DNA from: Heloderma charlesbogerti
Taxonomy: Eukaryota > Chordata > Lepidosauria > Squamata > Helodermatidae
Reading direction: 5' to 3'
Assembly: GCA_026122225.1 (NCBI GenBank)
Contig: JANEZZ010002877.1
Location: forward strand, 1,240,001-1,304,000
Length of the DNA stretch: 64,000 nt
Shown here: in pieces, positions 1-10,640 of the stretch
How the letters are laid out: every line of letters starts with the position of its first letter
How positions within the stretch are numbered: position 1 is the first letter of the stretch
Made by a program: the position numbers and the translations under genes
The notes under the pieces: generated by a model
Told to the model about the DNA's origin: nothing
The model's database searches: none
Seen by the model: the letters and a program-made list of their open reading frames with translations, nothing else

Positions 1-1118
1 AGTGCCCCATGATATCCTGATGAGCAAACTAGCTCAAAGTGGGCTAGATGAAACAACTCTCAGGTGGATCCACAGTTGGCTACAGAATCGGACTCAAAGA
101 ATGCTTATCAATGGGACCTTCTCAAACTGGGGAGAGCTAACGAGTAGGGTACCGCAGGGCTCAGTCCTGGGCCCAGTGCTCTTCCACATTTTTATTAATG
201 ACTTGGAGGAGGAGGTGCAGGGAATGCTGATCAAATTTGCAGATGACACCAAATTGGGCAGGATAGCTAATACTTTGGAAGACAGAAACAAAATTCAAAG
301 TGATCTGGATAGACTGGAGCACTGGGCAGAAAACAACAGAATGACATTTAATAGGGATCAATGCCAAGTTCTGCACCTAGGAAAAAGAAACCAAATGCAC
401 AGTTACAAGATGGGGGATACATGGCTCAACAACACTACAAGCGAGAAAGAGCTTGGAATTGTTGTTGATCACAAGCTGAATATGAGCCAACAATGTGATG
501 TGGCTGCAAAAAAGGCCAATGCTATTTTGGGCTGCATTAATAGAAGCATAGCTTCCAAATCCTGGGAAGTACTAGTTCCCCTCTACTCAGCACTGGTTAG
601 GCCTCATCTGGAGTACTGTGTCCAGTTCTGGGCACCACACTTTAAGAAGGACAAACTGGAGAGGGTTCAGAGGAGGGTAACAAAGATGATCAGGGGACTG
701 GAAACAAAGCCCTGTGAAGAGAGACTGAAAGAACTGGGCATGTTTAGCCTTGAGAAGAGAAGACTGAGGGGAGATATGATAGCACTCTTCAAGTGCTTGA
801 AAGGTTGTCACAGAGAAGAAGGCCAGCATCTCTTCTTGATCATCGCAGAGTGCAGGACACGGAATAATGGGCTCAAGTTCCAGGAAGCCAGATTCTGGCT
901 GAACATCAGGAAAAACTTCCTGACTGTTAGAGCAATACAACAATGGAACCAATGAACTAGGGAGGTGGTGGGCTCTCCCACACTGGAGGCATTCAAGACG
1001 AGGCTGGACAGCCATCTGTCAGGGATGCACTGACTTGGATTCCTGCATTGAGCAGGGGGTTGGACTCGATGGCCTTGTAGGCCCCTTCCAACCCTACTAT
1101 TCTATGATTCTATGATTC
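1..1118 (+). mobile_element. CR1 LINE, 3' part
   Basis: The 3' part of a chicken-repeat-1 type LINE that enters from the left edge of the window. The coding part is followed by the CR1 3' UTR (GGTTGGACTCGATGGCCTTG region, about 1058-1090) and ends in ATTCTATG repeats at about 1098-1118, the diagnostic CR1 tail used for target-primed reverse transcription. The same tail recurs in antisense at 5464-5545 as part of a 5S-derived SINE. Confidence 0.95.
2..1033 (+). pseudogene. CR1 ORF2 reverse transcriptase, C-terminal part, one internal stop
   Basis: Partial reverse transcriptase of a CR1 LINE; its 5' part lies outside the window. Visible motifs are PQGSVLGPVLFHIFIND (residues about 51-67) and the catalytic FADD box (about 79-82), followed by the thumb and C-terminal region with ALVRPHLEYCVQFWAP. 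The frame is open from base 2 to a TGA at 953-955. Beyond it, the same frame continues with EVVGSPTLEAFKTRLDSHL, the usual CR1 C-terminus, to a second TGA at 1031-1033. I read the first stop as a single inactivating mutation. Otherwise the frame is well kept, suggesting a fairly young copy. Confidence 0.9.
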
Positions 1119-1503
1119 TAACCATATGAACCCATTTTCCCCAAAGAGTTGGATGAGGAGAACGAGGAGCAAAATAAATCCTTTTTTTCTGTTTGTATAA
1201 AGTCGAATACAGTTAAGAATGTCTCTTACCCACCACCCTATCCTCTTGAGAAGAAAAAGAAAGACAAGGATAGGACAAGGAGGGAAAGAAGAAAAGAAGA
1301 AGAAGGGTGATTCAAAATGGGAGGAGTGGGAGAAAATTCCCCAAGTCAAATAGCTCTTTTCAGAGGGGTAGCCCTTCGAAGGAATAGGGGAAGGGGGTGG
1401 GTGACGTGTGAGGGTTATACATACCTGAATTAATGTTAGGAGGTAAGGGGGCTAAGGGCTTCCCTGTTTTTTAAATGTTAAAACTTATTTGAAAGCCCCA
1501 TTG
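1119..1503. other. Unassigned sequence, purine-rich
   Basis: No gene or repeat recognised. Bases about 1245-1310 are strongly purine-rich on the plus strand. Confidence 0.5.
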
Positions 1504-1712
1504 GGGAGGGGCCATAGCTCAGTGGTAGAGTGCAAGGTTTGCTTACAGAAGAACCCAAGTTCAATTCCAGGTATCTCCAGGTAGGGCAAGTAAAACTCCT
1601 GCCTGAAACCCTGGAGAGCCGCTGCTGCCAGTCAGTGTCAACAATACTGGGCTAGATGGACCAATGGTCCAACTCAGTATAAGGCAGCTTGCTATGTTCC
1701 TATGGCACCCTG
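1504..1712 (+). mobile_element. tRNA-derived SINE
   Basis: Begins with a tRNA-like pol III promoter: an A-box-like TAGCTCAGTGGTAGAG at about 1514-1529 and a B-box-like GTTCAATTCC at about 1559-1568. The body ends with CAGTATAAGGCAGCTT and TATGTTCCTATG. A second, diverged copy lies in antisense at 32163-32347. The head is not a functional tRNA, because it flows into the SINE body instead of closing an acceptor stem. Confidence 0.85.
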
Positions 1713-2282
1713 CATGCAGCTTCCCCAGCACTTCCTAGAGCATGACATCATATAGCCCTAATTCTCCTTTTGGTATTAGCTGCTTCCTGCAGCTATCTGG
1801 GAGAAGTTAAAGGTAGAAGGGGGAAAAGAAGTTTGTGGAGGTTAATTAAATCCAAACCCACTGAGCTTTTCTGTAAAAAGTTCCAGTTTTACTAGGGCAG
1901 TAGAATTAGATGCTGTATGAAATACCAGTATTCAACGGGGGACTCTTTCTGCCCTTCCATCTTCCTTTTCAGACTTTCATTGCAAGCAAGCTCCAAGCAG
2001 TGGGCACGTAAGGGTAGAATGATAGGGAGAGAGAGAAACACAATGAGCAACTGTGGAAGGAAAGGTAGAAGTGTCTTCTATAGTTTAAAAAACTTCTGCC
2101 TTCATATTGCACTCCCTATTGGTCTGCCAAGGGAGTGAGTCCTAATGTCTCCAGGGCTGCTGAGCTCAGAGGGAAGAGGCAGACTTGTATTAAGGCAGAT
2201 GTCACTGAGGCATCTCAAAAAGATCCAGGGCACATGGCCAGGTGTGCCTGATATAACAATGCCCATGACAGTAGGAATGCTG
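1713..2282. other. Unassigned sequence
   Basis: No coding potential or recognisable repeat. The right part is the target in which the RTE-like LINE (2331-3409) landed. Confidence 0.5.
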
Positions 2283-2330
2283 AAATATTTTTCAAGTTGA
2301 AAGTTCCCAGTCATTTCACAGAACATCCAT
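2283..2330 (+). repeat. 48-bp direct repeat, left copy (target site duplication)
   Basis: Identical to 3410-3457 over 48 bases (begins AAATATTTTTCAAGTTG, ends CAGAACATCCAT). The two copies exactly bracket the LINE fragment 2331-3409, so I read them as an unusually long target site duplication. Confidence 0.85.
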
Positions 2331-3409
2331 CATCATCATGGCGATCACTCGTGACCGAGTAAGATTGTCTTCCAAAGATAGAGTCTATATAGATAACGCT
2401 TTAAAAGGATTAGACAGATTCATAGAAGATAGGTCAATCAACACATTAATCTCTAGCAGTGGGTCTGCAGGTGGCTGTAAAGGCCGATTCTGGATCTACA
2501 CAGCCTCCCACAGTGAGGACATAGGTTTCCAGGTGAAGGTGAGTGTTTGCTTGACGTGCCTTCCGCTGAGCTTGTTTCTCCCTTTTGCTCTGTACTCGTG
2601 CTTCTTCAAAGTCCACAGTGCCTTTAATATAGGCTGACCTCCAGTTGGAACGCTCATGAGTTAGAGCTTCCCAGTTCTCAATCCTTATGTTACATTTTTT
2701 TAGATTAGCTTTAAGAACATCTTTAAATCTCTTTTGCTGTCCACCAATATTCCGTTTTCCATTCATAAGTTGGGAATAGAGTAACTGCTTTGGAAGACGA
2801 TAATCAGGCATTCGAACAACATGGCCGATCCAGCGAAGTTGATATTGGAGAATCATTGTTTCAGTGCTGGTGGTCTTTGCTTCTTCCAGTACACTCACAT
2901 TACTCCGTCTGTCTTCCCAAGTAATTTGCAGAATTTTTCGGAGGCAGCGTTGGTGGAATTTTTCGAGAAGTTGGGAGTGGCGTTTATAGATGGTCCATGT
3001 TTCACAGGCGTACAGTAAGGTTGGTAGTACAATGGCTTTGTAAACAAGCATTTTGGTCTCCCTGCAAATGTTGCGATCCTCAAACACTCTACGCTTCATT
3101 CGGGAGAATGCTACAGTCACAGAGCTCAGGCAATACTGAATTTCAGCATCGATGTCAGCTTTTGTGGAGAGATGGCTGCCAAGAAAAGTGATGGACATTT
3201 TCCAGCATCACACCGTTAAGTTGGATTGATGGCGCTACAGAGGGATTGGTTTGTGCTTGCTGAGATTAAAAAGTTTTCCATCTATTCGATATATAATTTC
3301 TACACCTGTGGGAAGTTTCCCTTCAACAAATTGTAAAATCATAGCGATAAAGATAGCGAATAAGGTTGGAGCAATGACACATCCCTGTTTAACGCAGGGA
3401 TAATATTGA
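2331..3409 (-). mobile_element. 5'-truncated RTE-like non-LTR retrotransposon
   Basis: A minus-strand LINE fragment bounded by the 48-bp direct repeats. Its 3' end, on the left, is a short ATG-type tandem tail (ATGATGATG on the minus strand) and not poly(A), as expected for RTE-like and related LINEs. The 5' end is truncated inside the reverse transcriptase near a QGCVIAPTLFAIF motif. The clade is my best guess from the protein; a tree would be needed to place it. Confidence 0.8.
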
Positions 3410-3453
3410 AAATATTTTTCAAGTTGAAAGTTCCCAGTCATTTCACAGAACAT
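2446..3453 (-). pseudogene. RTE-like reverse transcriptase C-terminal fragment, frame broken
   Basis: Two minus-strand segments. The upstream one (about 3235-3409) holds the reverse transcriptase motif GCVIAPTLFAIFIAMIL followed by IIYRIDGKLFNL. The downstream one (2446-3198) is an uninterrupted 250-codon stretch with SITFLGSHLS, LLYACETWT, LRKILQITWEDR, LRWIGHVVRM and NWRSAYIKGT, the familiar thumb and C-terminal region of these LINEs. About 35 bases between the segments carry the frame break, and the YADD region is missing or lost there. The last residues have lost a convincing zinc finger. No host function is implied. Confidence 0.8.
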
Positions 3454-3457
3454 CCAT
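3410..3457 (+). repeat. 48-bp direct repeat, right copy (target site duplication)
   Basis: Perfect duplicate of 2283-2330 on the other side of the RTE-like LINE. Confidence 0.85.
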
Positions 3458-3990
3458 TAGGAAGTTAACTATGCATATCTCAAATGAGTCTGAATCCAAA
3501 GTTTCTCCAGAACAGCACCCTGGACTGAATCTTCACTTTCTAGTGGTTTTCTGGAAATAAAAATTCCTAGCATAGGAAAGAACAGCACAACAACTTAATT
3601 TTGGCTTTGGTGGGAAAGAAAACAAACCATCTTCCTTCCCTCCTCCTCCCTGCATAGTTCCTGTAGCTGGACTGGAAAGTAAGGGCTGAAAAGGGATGAC
3701 ACTTGTACATTGATAAAAACAGCACTGCATCCTACCTTTCACCCACACGTTTAGTAATAAAGAGAAACTAACAACAACAGAAAATAAAGAATCTAAACTA
3801 TAAGAGGACTTATTGAAAAGTCTTCCAGAGTCCCCAAATCCAATTTTGCAGTATCTCTGACAGCCTAACTACCTTAGCATATAATGACAAAGGGTTGGAG
3901 TTTACATGTGTGTCCCATTGAAATCACTGATTCCAATAGGACAAAAGCCATAATAAATTTGTCACTCTTTAAGGTGCAACAAGATGTTTT
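3458..3990. other. Unassigned sequence
   Basis: Nothing recognised apart from the flank of the palindromic element that starts near 3995. Confidence 0.5.
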
Positions 3991-3994
3991 CGGT

Positions 3995-4158
3995 TGGATC
4001 CAAACTAAGTCAGTCATTCTTTTGTCGCACTGAATTCAATAGGACAAGTTAGTCTTTCGAGGGTTTCTAGGCCATAAAGGTGGCCTAGAAATAATTTTAG
4101 ATAGAATTTTACATAAATAACTTGTCCTATAACTGACTTAGTCTGGATCCAGCCCAAA
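3995..4158. mobile_element. Palindromic MITE
   Basis: Inverted ends: GGTTGGATCCAAACTAAGTCAG at the left pairs with CTGACTTAGTCTGGATCCAGCC at the right. Inner arms also pair (AATAGGACAAGTTA with TAACTTGTCCTAT). Fold-back DNA element without coding capacity. Confidence 0.7.
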
Positions 4159-4189
4159 GAGTCTTCTTGCAACTTAAAGACTATCCCAT

Positions 4190-4662
4190 TTATCATGGAA
4201 TGGGGAGAGCAATCCTATGGTCCTTGGGAGAATGTTCCAGGAAACATAGGCTTGTTCAGAGTCCCCCTCCCAAGACCGTAGACACTGCTATGACCTCAGG
4301 AGGGGGACTCTTGAGTTCTGATCCCCCTTTCCCAGCCCCCTCGCAGCTGCTGTGGAAAGAACTGTGCTGACTGCTTCCTGAGGTTGTAAATATGGCCTTG
4401 GAGGGAAGGAAAAGGAGGCATTCCAAGGAGAGGGGGAAGCCAGGATACGAGAAATCCTATGGCCTCGTCTGCCCCTACCCATCCCCTGCCAGTGCGCCCT
4501 CTCTAGATGGGCTCAAAGGCCCATTTAGAGGAAAAACATTTAAAAGGAGGGCAGAGGGGCAAAACCGCCTTCATACTCCTCTTGCCCTGCCAGCAACAAC
4601 CCAGGAGGGCACTGGATACATGGAAGCCTACAAGATCGGATTGTGCCCTTATTTTTTTTAGT
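4190..4662. mobile_element. Non-autonomous DNA transposon (MITE)
   Basis: The left end GAGCAATCCTATGG and right end GGATTGTGCCCTTA are diverged inverted repeats. The GC-rich interior resembles the element at 12112-12523, which has the same terminal pattern. No transposase is present. Confidence 0.55.
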
Positions 4663-5157
4663 TTTCAAGGTGCCACAAGACTCTTTTGTTGTTTTGCAAC
4701 AGAGAAACACAGCTACTCCTCTGAAAATTATTACCTTAGCATATGTAATTTTTGGGCTTGAAACTTACTACGTTTTAAGCAGCATATCCATTTTTATACA
4801 TATGAAACTAATTCCGAAGGAGTCAGCTATATAATTCCACAAAAGTCAATTTTGAGTTATTGCCCCAAATGCCAGTGCCCAAGATGGAGTGGAAAGCATC
4901 TGCTGACTTAGTTAAGACATACTGAGAAAACCAGCTGTTAAAAGCACTGCTCATTTAGAAAAAAAAAATTGTAGCTAAAAATTTCACAAAAGTGCTTATC
5001 TGACACAGCAACCTTGAAAAGCTCTTAACGTCACTTCAGTTTAAGTCTGCAATATAAATGCAAGTTACATATTTCCTCAAGGGATGCTGGTGTTGTGGTA
5101 TTCTGCAGAATTGTATATTGTTAACATAACCAATGTCATTAGCTTAGGATGTAACAC
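4663..5157. other. Mostly unassigned; fragment of an interspersed repeat at the left
   Basis: About 4655-4733 (AAGGTGCCACAAGACTC ... CAACAGAGAAACACAGCTACTC) is an interspersed-repeat motif; related words occur near 3972, 8860 and in antisense near 46292. The rest is AT-rich with nothing recognised. Confidence 0.45.
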
Positions 5158-5297
5158 AACCTTTCCCAATCTGGTACCCTCCAGATGTTTTGGACTACAA
5201 TTCCCAGTATTCCTGACAATTGGTCATGTTGGCTAGAGCTGAGGGAAGATGAATCCAAAAACCTCTGGAGGGCACCAAGATGAGGAAGGCTGGGCTA
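5158..5297. mobile_element. Fold-back MITE
   Basis: Arms CCCTCCAGATGTTTTGGACTAC at the left and CCAAAAACCTCTGGAGGGCACC at the right face each other. Other copies in this window are at 19490-19622, 21228-21316 (half), 48689-48822 and 49918-50051. Non-coding. Confidence 0.8.
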
Positions 5298-5462
5298 GAA
5301 GTTGTGAGCAAAGCTTTCCAACAGGCCAAGGGGGTGGGGTAAAATATTATACATTTTACATATCAGATTTGAGACATAGAGCCAAATTTTTGTCTGCAAG
5401 GCAAATGAAGGAGGGGGGAAATCAGATGTAAAGCCCATTCAGTCTTGTATTTATTGAATTAA

Positions 5463-5640
5463 AAGATCATAGAATCATAGGGTTGGAAGGGGCCTACAAG
5501 ACCATCGAGTCCAACCCCCTGCTCAATGCAGGAAGCCTGATTCCCAGGCGGTCTCCCATCTAAGTACTAACCAGGGCTAACTCTGCGTAGCTTCTGAGAT
5601 CAGGCAAGATCAGACACACCCAGCCATTTGACTGACTGAT
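5463..5640 (-). mobile_element. 5S rRNA-derived SINE with CR1 tail
   Basis: On the minus strand, about 5545-5612 matches the internal half of 5S rRNA, including the C-box-like GGTTAGTACTTAGATGGGAG and an A-box-like AAGCTACGCAG. It runs directly into a CR1 3' end (CTGCATTGAGCAGGGGGTTG ... TATGATTCTATGAT) at 5464-5545. The same 5S-to-CR1 junction recurs at 38298-38392, so this is a composite SINE family (SINE3-like) and not a chance neighbour pair. It is not a functional 5S gene because the 5S 3' end is missing. Confidence 0.85.
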
Positions 5641-5650
5641 TGATGATAGA

Positions 5651-5681
5651 CAATGAGAGAGACAGAGAGAGAGAGAGAGAG
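5651..5681 (+). repeat. (GA)n microsatellite
   Basis: GAGAGAGACAGAGAGAGAGAG-type simple repeat next to the 5S-derived SINE. Confidence 0.85.
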
Positions 5682-5689
5682 TTTTAAGA

Positions 5690-6835
5690 TCACAATACAG
5701 TTTGTCTTTCTAGAATCTCAACAAAATATTCTTTGGTAAAATTTAATAGCCTTGCCACTGAATCCTTTCCCTTTCATAGAGAGAATTACAAACTATAATT
5801 TAAGCAATAGCCAGCAAAGCAGGATACAGGGAAGCATTGCCTGAGGGCTAGTTCAAAATTACTATTAATCCATTTTGCAAACAGTTCAAATATCAAAGAC
5901 TGCTAAAGCACTGTTCACGTTTGACAATATAGACACAATACTTACTTTGAAAATCCAAAGAAAGAAAATAATTGCACTGTATAGGTGTTATCTCCATCAC
6001 TCAGTAGTTTATATCTCCTGAGAAACTGTTCTCATGAATTATTAGACTTCACTCTATAGCTGTTCAGTCAAAGTGCAACTTAGATAATATAACTAACCAC
6101 TGAAAGAAAGAGATAACCAGCTGGTTATTGAGTGGAAGGGGAGAAAGAAAGTTCCTCATGAACTTCCTAATGAATGAAGGTGCAACATATGGTGGTGATC
6201 ATTTGAGGCTTTTATTATATAATTGTTCTTGTGGTATTATTGCTTACAGACAATAGCCATTAATGTTAGAGAGAAAAGCCGGCCTCTGATGCGGATAAAT
6301 GCTATGATAAAAGTCTTGATCAGTAATCCAATTCCAGCCTCAGCTGGGCTCACATGTTGGCTTAAGGTATACATTATATGTTGGTTTATAAATTGTTTTA
6401 CTTTGAACACCTTGCACAACCAAGGTTCTTATGATCATGGAGGCTTCATTCTAGTTGAATACACATTGGACTTTAATAATCATATTTTTGCACATGAAAT
6501 CTTTACTTTTGGATTGGAAATTATTTTCTGGTACACCAGCTCTTCAAATGTAACACTATACAAAAGAATAATCTGTCAGAATATTCAGGTCTTCAGACTG
6601 AATATCTCATATTTTGGATAAAGATGTCCACTTATTTAAGGGTATCAAATCAAACACATGTCTCCAATGGTTCAGATCCCCATGTAACTAAACTAAACAC
6701 CAAAGCTCTATTCTACCTAACATTTGTTTGACACCATTGGAAGGTATTTTACATTAAATATATATAATGGAAAGCTCTCTCAATTCTATTGTTGCAGTCC
6801 TAGACTGGCTCTTTTAAAAAATGCAAGTTCATTTG
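5690..6835. other. Unassigned AT-rich sequence
   Basis: No recognisable gene or repeat. An open frame of 132 codons at 6223-6621 has no family resemblance and low-complexity composition; I regard it as chance. Confidence 0.5.
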
Positions 6836-6949
6836 GAGCACAATCCTATGCATGTTTAGACAGAGAAAAGGCCTACAACTCCCAGCATTCCCCAGCCAGC
6901 TGGGAGTTGTAGGCCTTTTCTCTGTCTAAACATGCATAGGATTGCACCC
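6836..6949. mobile_element. Near-perfect palindromic MITE
   Basis: The left arm (CAATCCTATGCATGTTTAGA then CAGAGAAAAGGCCTACAACT) is the reverse complement of the right arm almost without mismatch; the centre is near 6893. Stem about 50 bp. The ends (CAATCCTATGCATG) are shared with the element at 51311-51406. Confidence 0.85.
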
Positions 6950-7872
6950 TTAATCTACTACTGGACCAGAGATGTCAACTTTTAGCTTTGATGGAAGTAT
7001 TTGAGAATTATTTTACCTTATGCTCCTGAAAGAAATGAAGAATCAGTCTTCCTCTGTGAAATGATTCATAACTTTGTGGGGACCTGAATTATATTGTATT
7101 AGCCCTGTTTCTTTTCTGTTTCAAATAAGAATGCTCTGAACTTGTTAGCTCTGTATTTTCTGCTTCATTACATAAGAGAGATAAGAAAAACATTACCAAA
7201 AAAGAGAGTCCCTTTTCCTTCATAGTGATTGGTCATCAATATTTGACAAAACTACAGTATATTTCAAATCACAAAAAAGAACATTTGCTCTGAAGCTATG
7301 ACAGTAGATGTCAATTCTGACATGAACATAGTAGAGGAGTTCTACCTAGAATAGATTGTTTCATAATAGAGCTTGGAGTAGGTTGTGAACCCTGTCCGGT
7401 GTGAGCCACATGTCTATAAAACACTGACAAAGAAGGAAAGAGACAAAAAAAAGACAGGAAAGACCAAGCCTGTCAGTCCTGTTATGCATTATATACACCA
7501 TTTCAAATTGTCTCACCATCCTGGGTCAAAAGCATGTATACAGAAAATACTTTATGGGTGACTGAGGAGATCCATTCACTCGGGACTGAATTATCCTCTA
7601 TGCAGTCTTAAATTTTTGTTACATATAATGCAGAGTTCAATAACATGATGTAACAAAGGTAGTTGAAACTTTCTTACCAATTGCGAATTAAATTCACTTC
7701 AAGGAATGTGTTTTCTTTTGCTGTAGAATGTGGTAGTGACAACTGCATCATCTGCTTAATGATCCATTAAAACAGCACTGTTTTATGTTTCCAAACATGG
7801 ATTTCATTAACTAAAAATTATAAACAGAGTCAGCTGAGCCTCCCTGCTTCTGGCATCCTGCTTAATCTACAT
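6950..7872. other. Unassigned AT-rich sequence
   Basis: Nothing recognised. The last 12 bases are the left target duplication of the adjacent Sauria SINE. Confidence 0.5.
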
Positions 7873-8208
7873 AAAGGTAAAGGTGTCCACAACCAGTCGT
7901 GTCCAACTCTAGGGTGCGGTGCTCATCCCCGTTTCTAAGCCGAAGAGCCAGCACTGTCCGAAGACGCTTCCGTGGTCATGTGGCCGGCATGACTGAACAC
8001 CAAGGTGCACGGAACGCTGTTACCTTTCCCGCCGAGGCGGTACCTATTTATCTACTTGCAATTTCTTGCTTTCGAACTGCTAGGCTGGCAGAAGCTGGGA
8101 CTGAAGACGGGAGCTCACTCCATCACGCAGCACTCGGGTCTCGAACTGCTGACCTGCCGACCTTCCAGTCTGCAGTTCAGCGTCTTAACCACTAAGCCAC
8201 CACGTCCC
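7873..8208 (-). mobile_element. Sauria SINE, full length
   Basis: Minus-strand SINE with a tRNA-like head at the right (TGGCTTAGTGGTTAAGACGC, B-box-like CAGTTCGAGACCCGAG) and a BovB-like 3' tail at the left (AGAGTTGGACACGACTGG followed by TTTACC repeats). It is flanked by direct repeats CTTAATCTACAT (7861-7872 and 8209-8220), a classic target site duplication. Sauria SINEs are squamate-specific and are moved by BovB LINEs, two of which are in this window. Confidence 0.92.
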
Positions 8209-8221
8209 CTTAATCTACATA

Positions 8222-9018
8222 TTAATCTACATAGGAAGAAGCAATCCTAAAATGGTGCTTTACTAGCCAAGGAATATTTCTATCCACAGGGAACTCTAAG
8301 ATGCAGTGTTCTTGCTTCTAACTTTGTTTGTTTGACATGGAATAACCTCACACATCTTAAGCTGCAGTAATACATCAGATATGGAGAGCAGCACAGATCT
8401 CTGTTCCATAGTAAAGATGCAGTTTTCCTGACAAAGTTGAGGAAGTTTGCTGGATGGAGTAATAATAATGTAATCCAATGGCTTTTGTTTTGACAGTCTT
8501 TATAAATGTTTGCATGTTTATAACCCTGTCTCCTCTCCCCCTCTTTTTTCAGTAAAAACAGCAGTATTGTGGAACCTTAATGGTTTTTAAAAAAATTTCT
8601 GGCATAAACACAAAGTGTGAAATCCCTATGGGATGTGCCCTGGGTACTCATAAACCTCCAAACTTGGAGGCTTACAAGTATCCAATGCAGAGCCAGAGGT
8701 GTGTGGTGCCTCCCACTCTGCATTTTACCTAGATGAGCGATTTAGCCTGTCTAGTGGAGGCTTCAGGGAGGGAGAGAGAAGGAGGCTGGGGACGGCTGGG
8801 GATACCTCCTCGCCCCACATACCCAGTCTCCTCCCCTTCCTGCCCCCATGAATTTTGCTGCAACAGACTAACGTGGCGACTCCTTTTTACAGATTCAGCA
8901 CTTCAAAATGTTATAAAGGAAGATAAAAAAAAACAACCAACGCCCAGTAATATTGAACAGAAAGCTAGGAAGGAAAATTAATTTTGATACATTTCTACAC
9001 TGTGATGCCTTCATCCTA
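8222..9018. other. Unassigned sequence
   Basis: No gene. A fragment near 8855-8895 (CTGCAACAGACTAACGTGGC) belongs to the same interspersed repeat as 4680-4720. Confidence 0.45.
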
Positions 9019-9420
9019 CAGCAGGGGTGGGGAACTTCAGGAGGTGCAGGGGCCATTTTCACCCTCGTAACACCCCCCTCTAGTGGCCCATAATACATGG
9101 GGCACCAGGAACAATAATTGGTGCTTTGTCACCAAAATTGTACTCCAAACTACTATGGGGTGCTAAAAGGATTATGTTTAGTTGTTTTCAAGCTAAATTT
9201 CACCCTTTTAGCACTCCATGGTGGCTATATGTGGGGGTCAAATTTAGCTTCTGGACAAATTTTGCTTCTGTAGTGCTAAAAGTGCCCATTTTTGGTTCAA
9301 AAAACTTTTCCCCCACTGGCAGCATGGTGGGGCAGTGGGGACACATGCAGCTCACAGGCTTATGTGTTCCTCATCCCCGTCCTACACAGATGTACTCCAC
9401 TAAACATTACTGCATAGTAT
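9019..9420. mobile_element. Non-autonomous repeat with internal fold-back arms
   Basis: Begins CAGGGGTGGGGAACTTCAGG. The interior repeats, in both orientations, the words CAAACTACTATGGGGTGCTA and AGCACTCCATGGTGGCTAT with intervening GCTAAATTTCACCC. Related copies: 17141-17345, 20677-21040 and a short piece at 28694-28770. Probably an old hAT-type MITE. Confidence 0.6.
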
Positions 9421-9765
9421 TTCACTCCTGAATTTGAATGGGGCTCACCTCACAGAGAAGCCAATGGATGGGAAGGCTTGTAGCAATGCTTCTTAAGGTT
9501 ACTGATGATAGTTTATTCTTGAAATAAATTTATCTGTTACCTGAAGGGACTTGTCTGCTGTTCAGTCCTATATCAAAAGATAACCTCTTGTCTGACCGTA
9601 AAGTAGTTCTGCAAACTCTTCTCTACAGAGGATTGAAAACCTTCCCATACTACAGTTTCCCAAAATGGTTTTGTCCATTAACAGGAGGCACGCTACTTTA
9701 TTTAGACTTAGAGAGACCACAGTTTCACAAAGAGGGTCAAGGCTCAAGCTAATAGAAATATTGGG
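9421..9765. other. Unassigned sequence
   Basis: Nothing recognised. Confidence 0.45.
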
Positions 9766-10640
9766 TTGGATCCAGATTTAATTAATTGATTAATGAATTA
9801 ATTTGATTTATAACCTGCCTTTCTACGAAAAAATGGCACTCAAGGTGGCTTACAAAAATAATTCAGAATAGATTAAAACAATAAAACACATTAAAATACA
9901 GTAAAACAGCACCCAGTGCACAGACCCATTTACAGGCCGCCAAAGGCCTTGTTGAATAAAGTGGCCTTTGCCTATCATCAGAAGGATAACAGAGAGGGAG
10001 CAAACCTCGACTCTCTTGGGTGCGAGTTCCACAGCCTAAGAGCAATCACCAAAAAGACCCTCTCTAGCATCACCACCAAACATGCATCTGAAGATCTTAA
10101 GGACTGGGCAGGTGTGTATGGGAGAAGGCAGTCTTTCAGGTAGCCTTATCCCAAGCCATATAGAGCTTTACAAGTCATAATCAGTACTTTTAAGTCTTCC
10201 CAGAAACAGACAGGTACCCAATAAAGCAACTGCAACAAGGGAGGAATGTGCTACCTATAACTGGCGCCAGTCAACAGCCTGGGTGCAGCACTCTGGACCA
10301 ACTGAAGTTTCTGAATAGTTTTCAAAGGCGGCCTCACATAGAGTGTGTTACAGCAGTCCAAATGAGATGTAATTAAGACATATGTGACCATGGCCAGATC
10401 AGACACCTCTAGGAATGGGTGCAGATGGTGCACTAGTTTCAGCTGTGCAAACGCACTCCTGGCCATCACCTAGCCATCCAGGTTCAGGGCTGAGTCCAAG
10501 GGTTTACCCAAATTGCAACTCTGAGCCTTCAGGGGAAGTGTAACCCCATCTAGCAGTGGTTGAATCCCTATTTTCTGATTTGCCTTGTGACTGACCAGGA
10601 ACACCTCTGTCTTGTCTGGATTAAGCTTAAATTTTGGAGA
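9766..10640 (-). mobile_element. L2-type LINE, 3' part
   Basis: A minus-strand L2 fragment. The 3' end at the left has the tail GCCACCTTGAGTGCC ... GGCAGGTTATAAAT and an ATTAA-rich repeat. The C-terminal coding region reads KFKLNPDKTEVFLV (about 10560-10630) and HLDCCNTLYVRPPLKTIQKLQLVQSAAPRLLTG (about 10254-10400) with frame breaks. 5'-truncated just past the LNPDKTE motif. Confidence 0.85.

Noticed and set aside
1511..1575. Possible tRNA gene
   Set aside because: A and B boxes are present but the sequence continues into a SINE body and lacks a closed cloverleaf.
5545..5612. Possible 5S rRNA gene (antisense)
   Set aside because: Only the internal part of 5S is present and it is fused to a CR1 tail; same composite at 38298.
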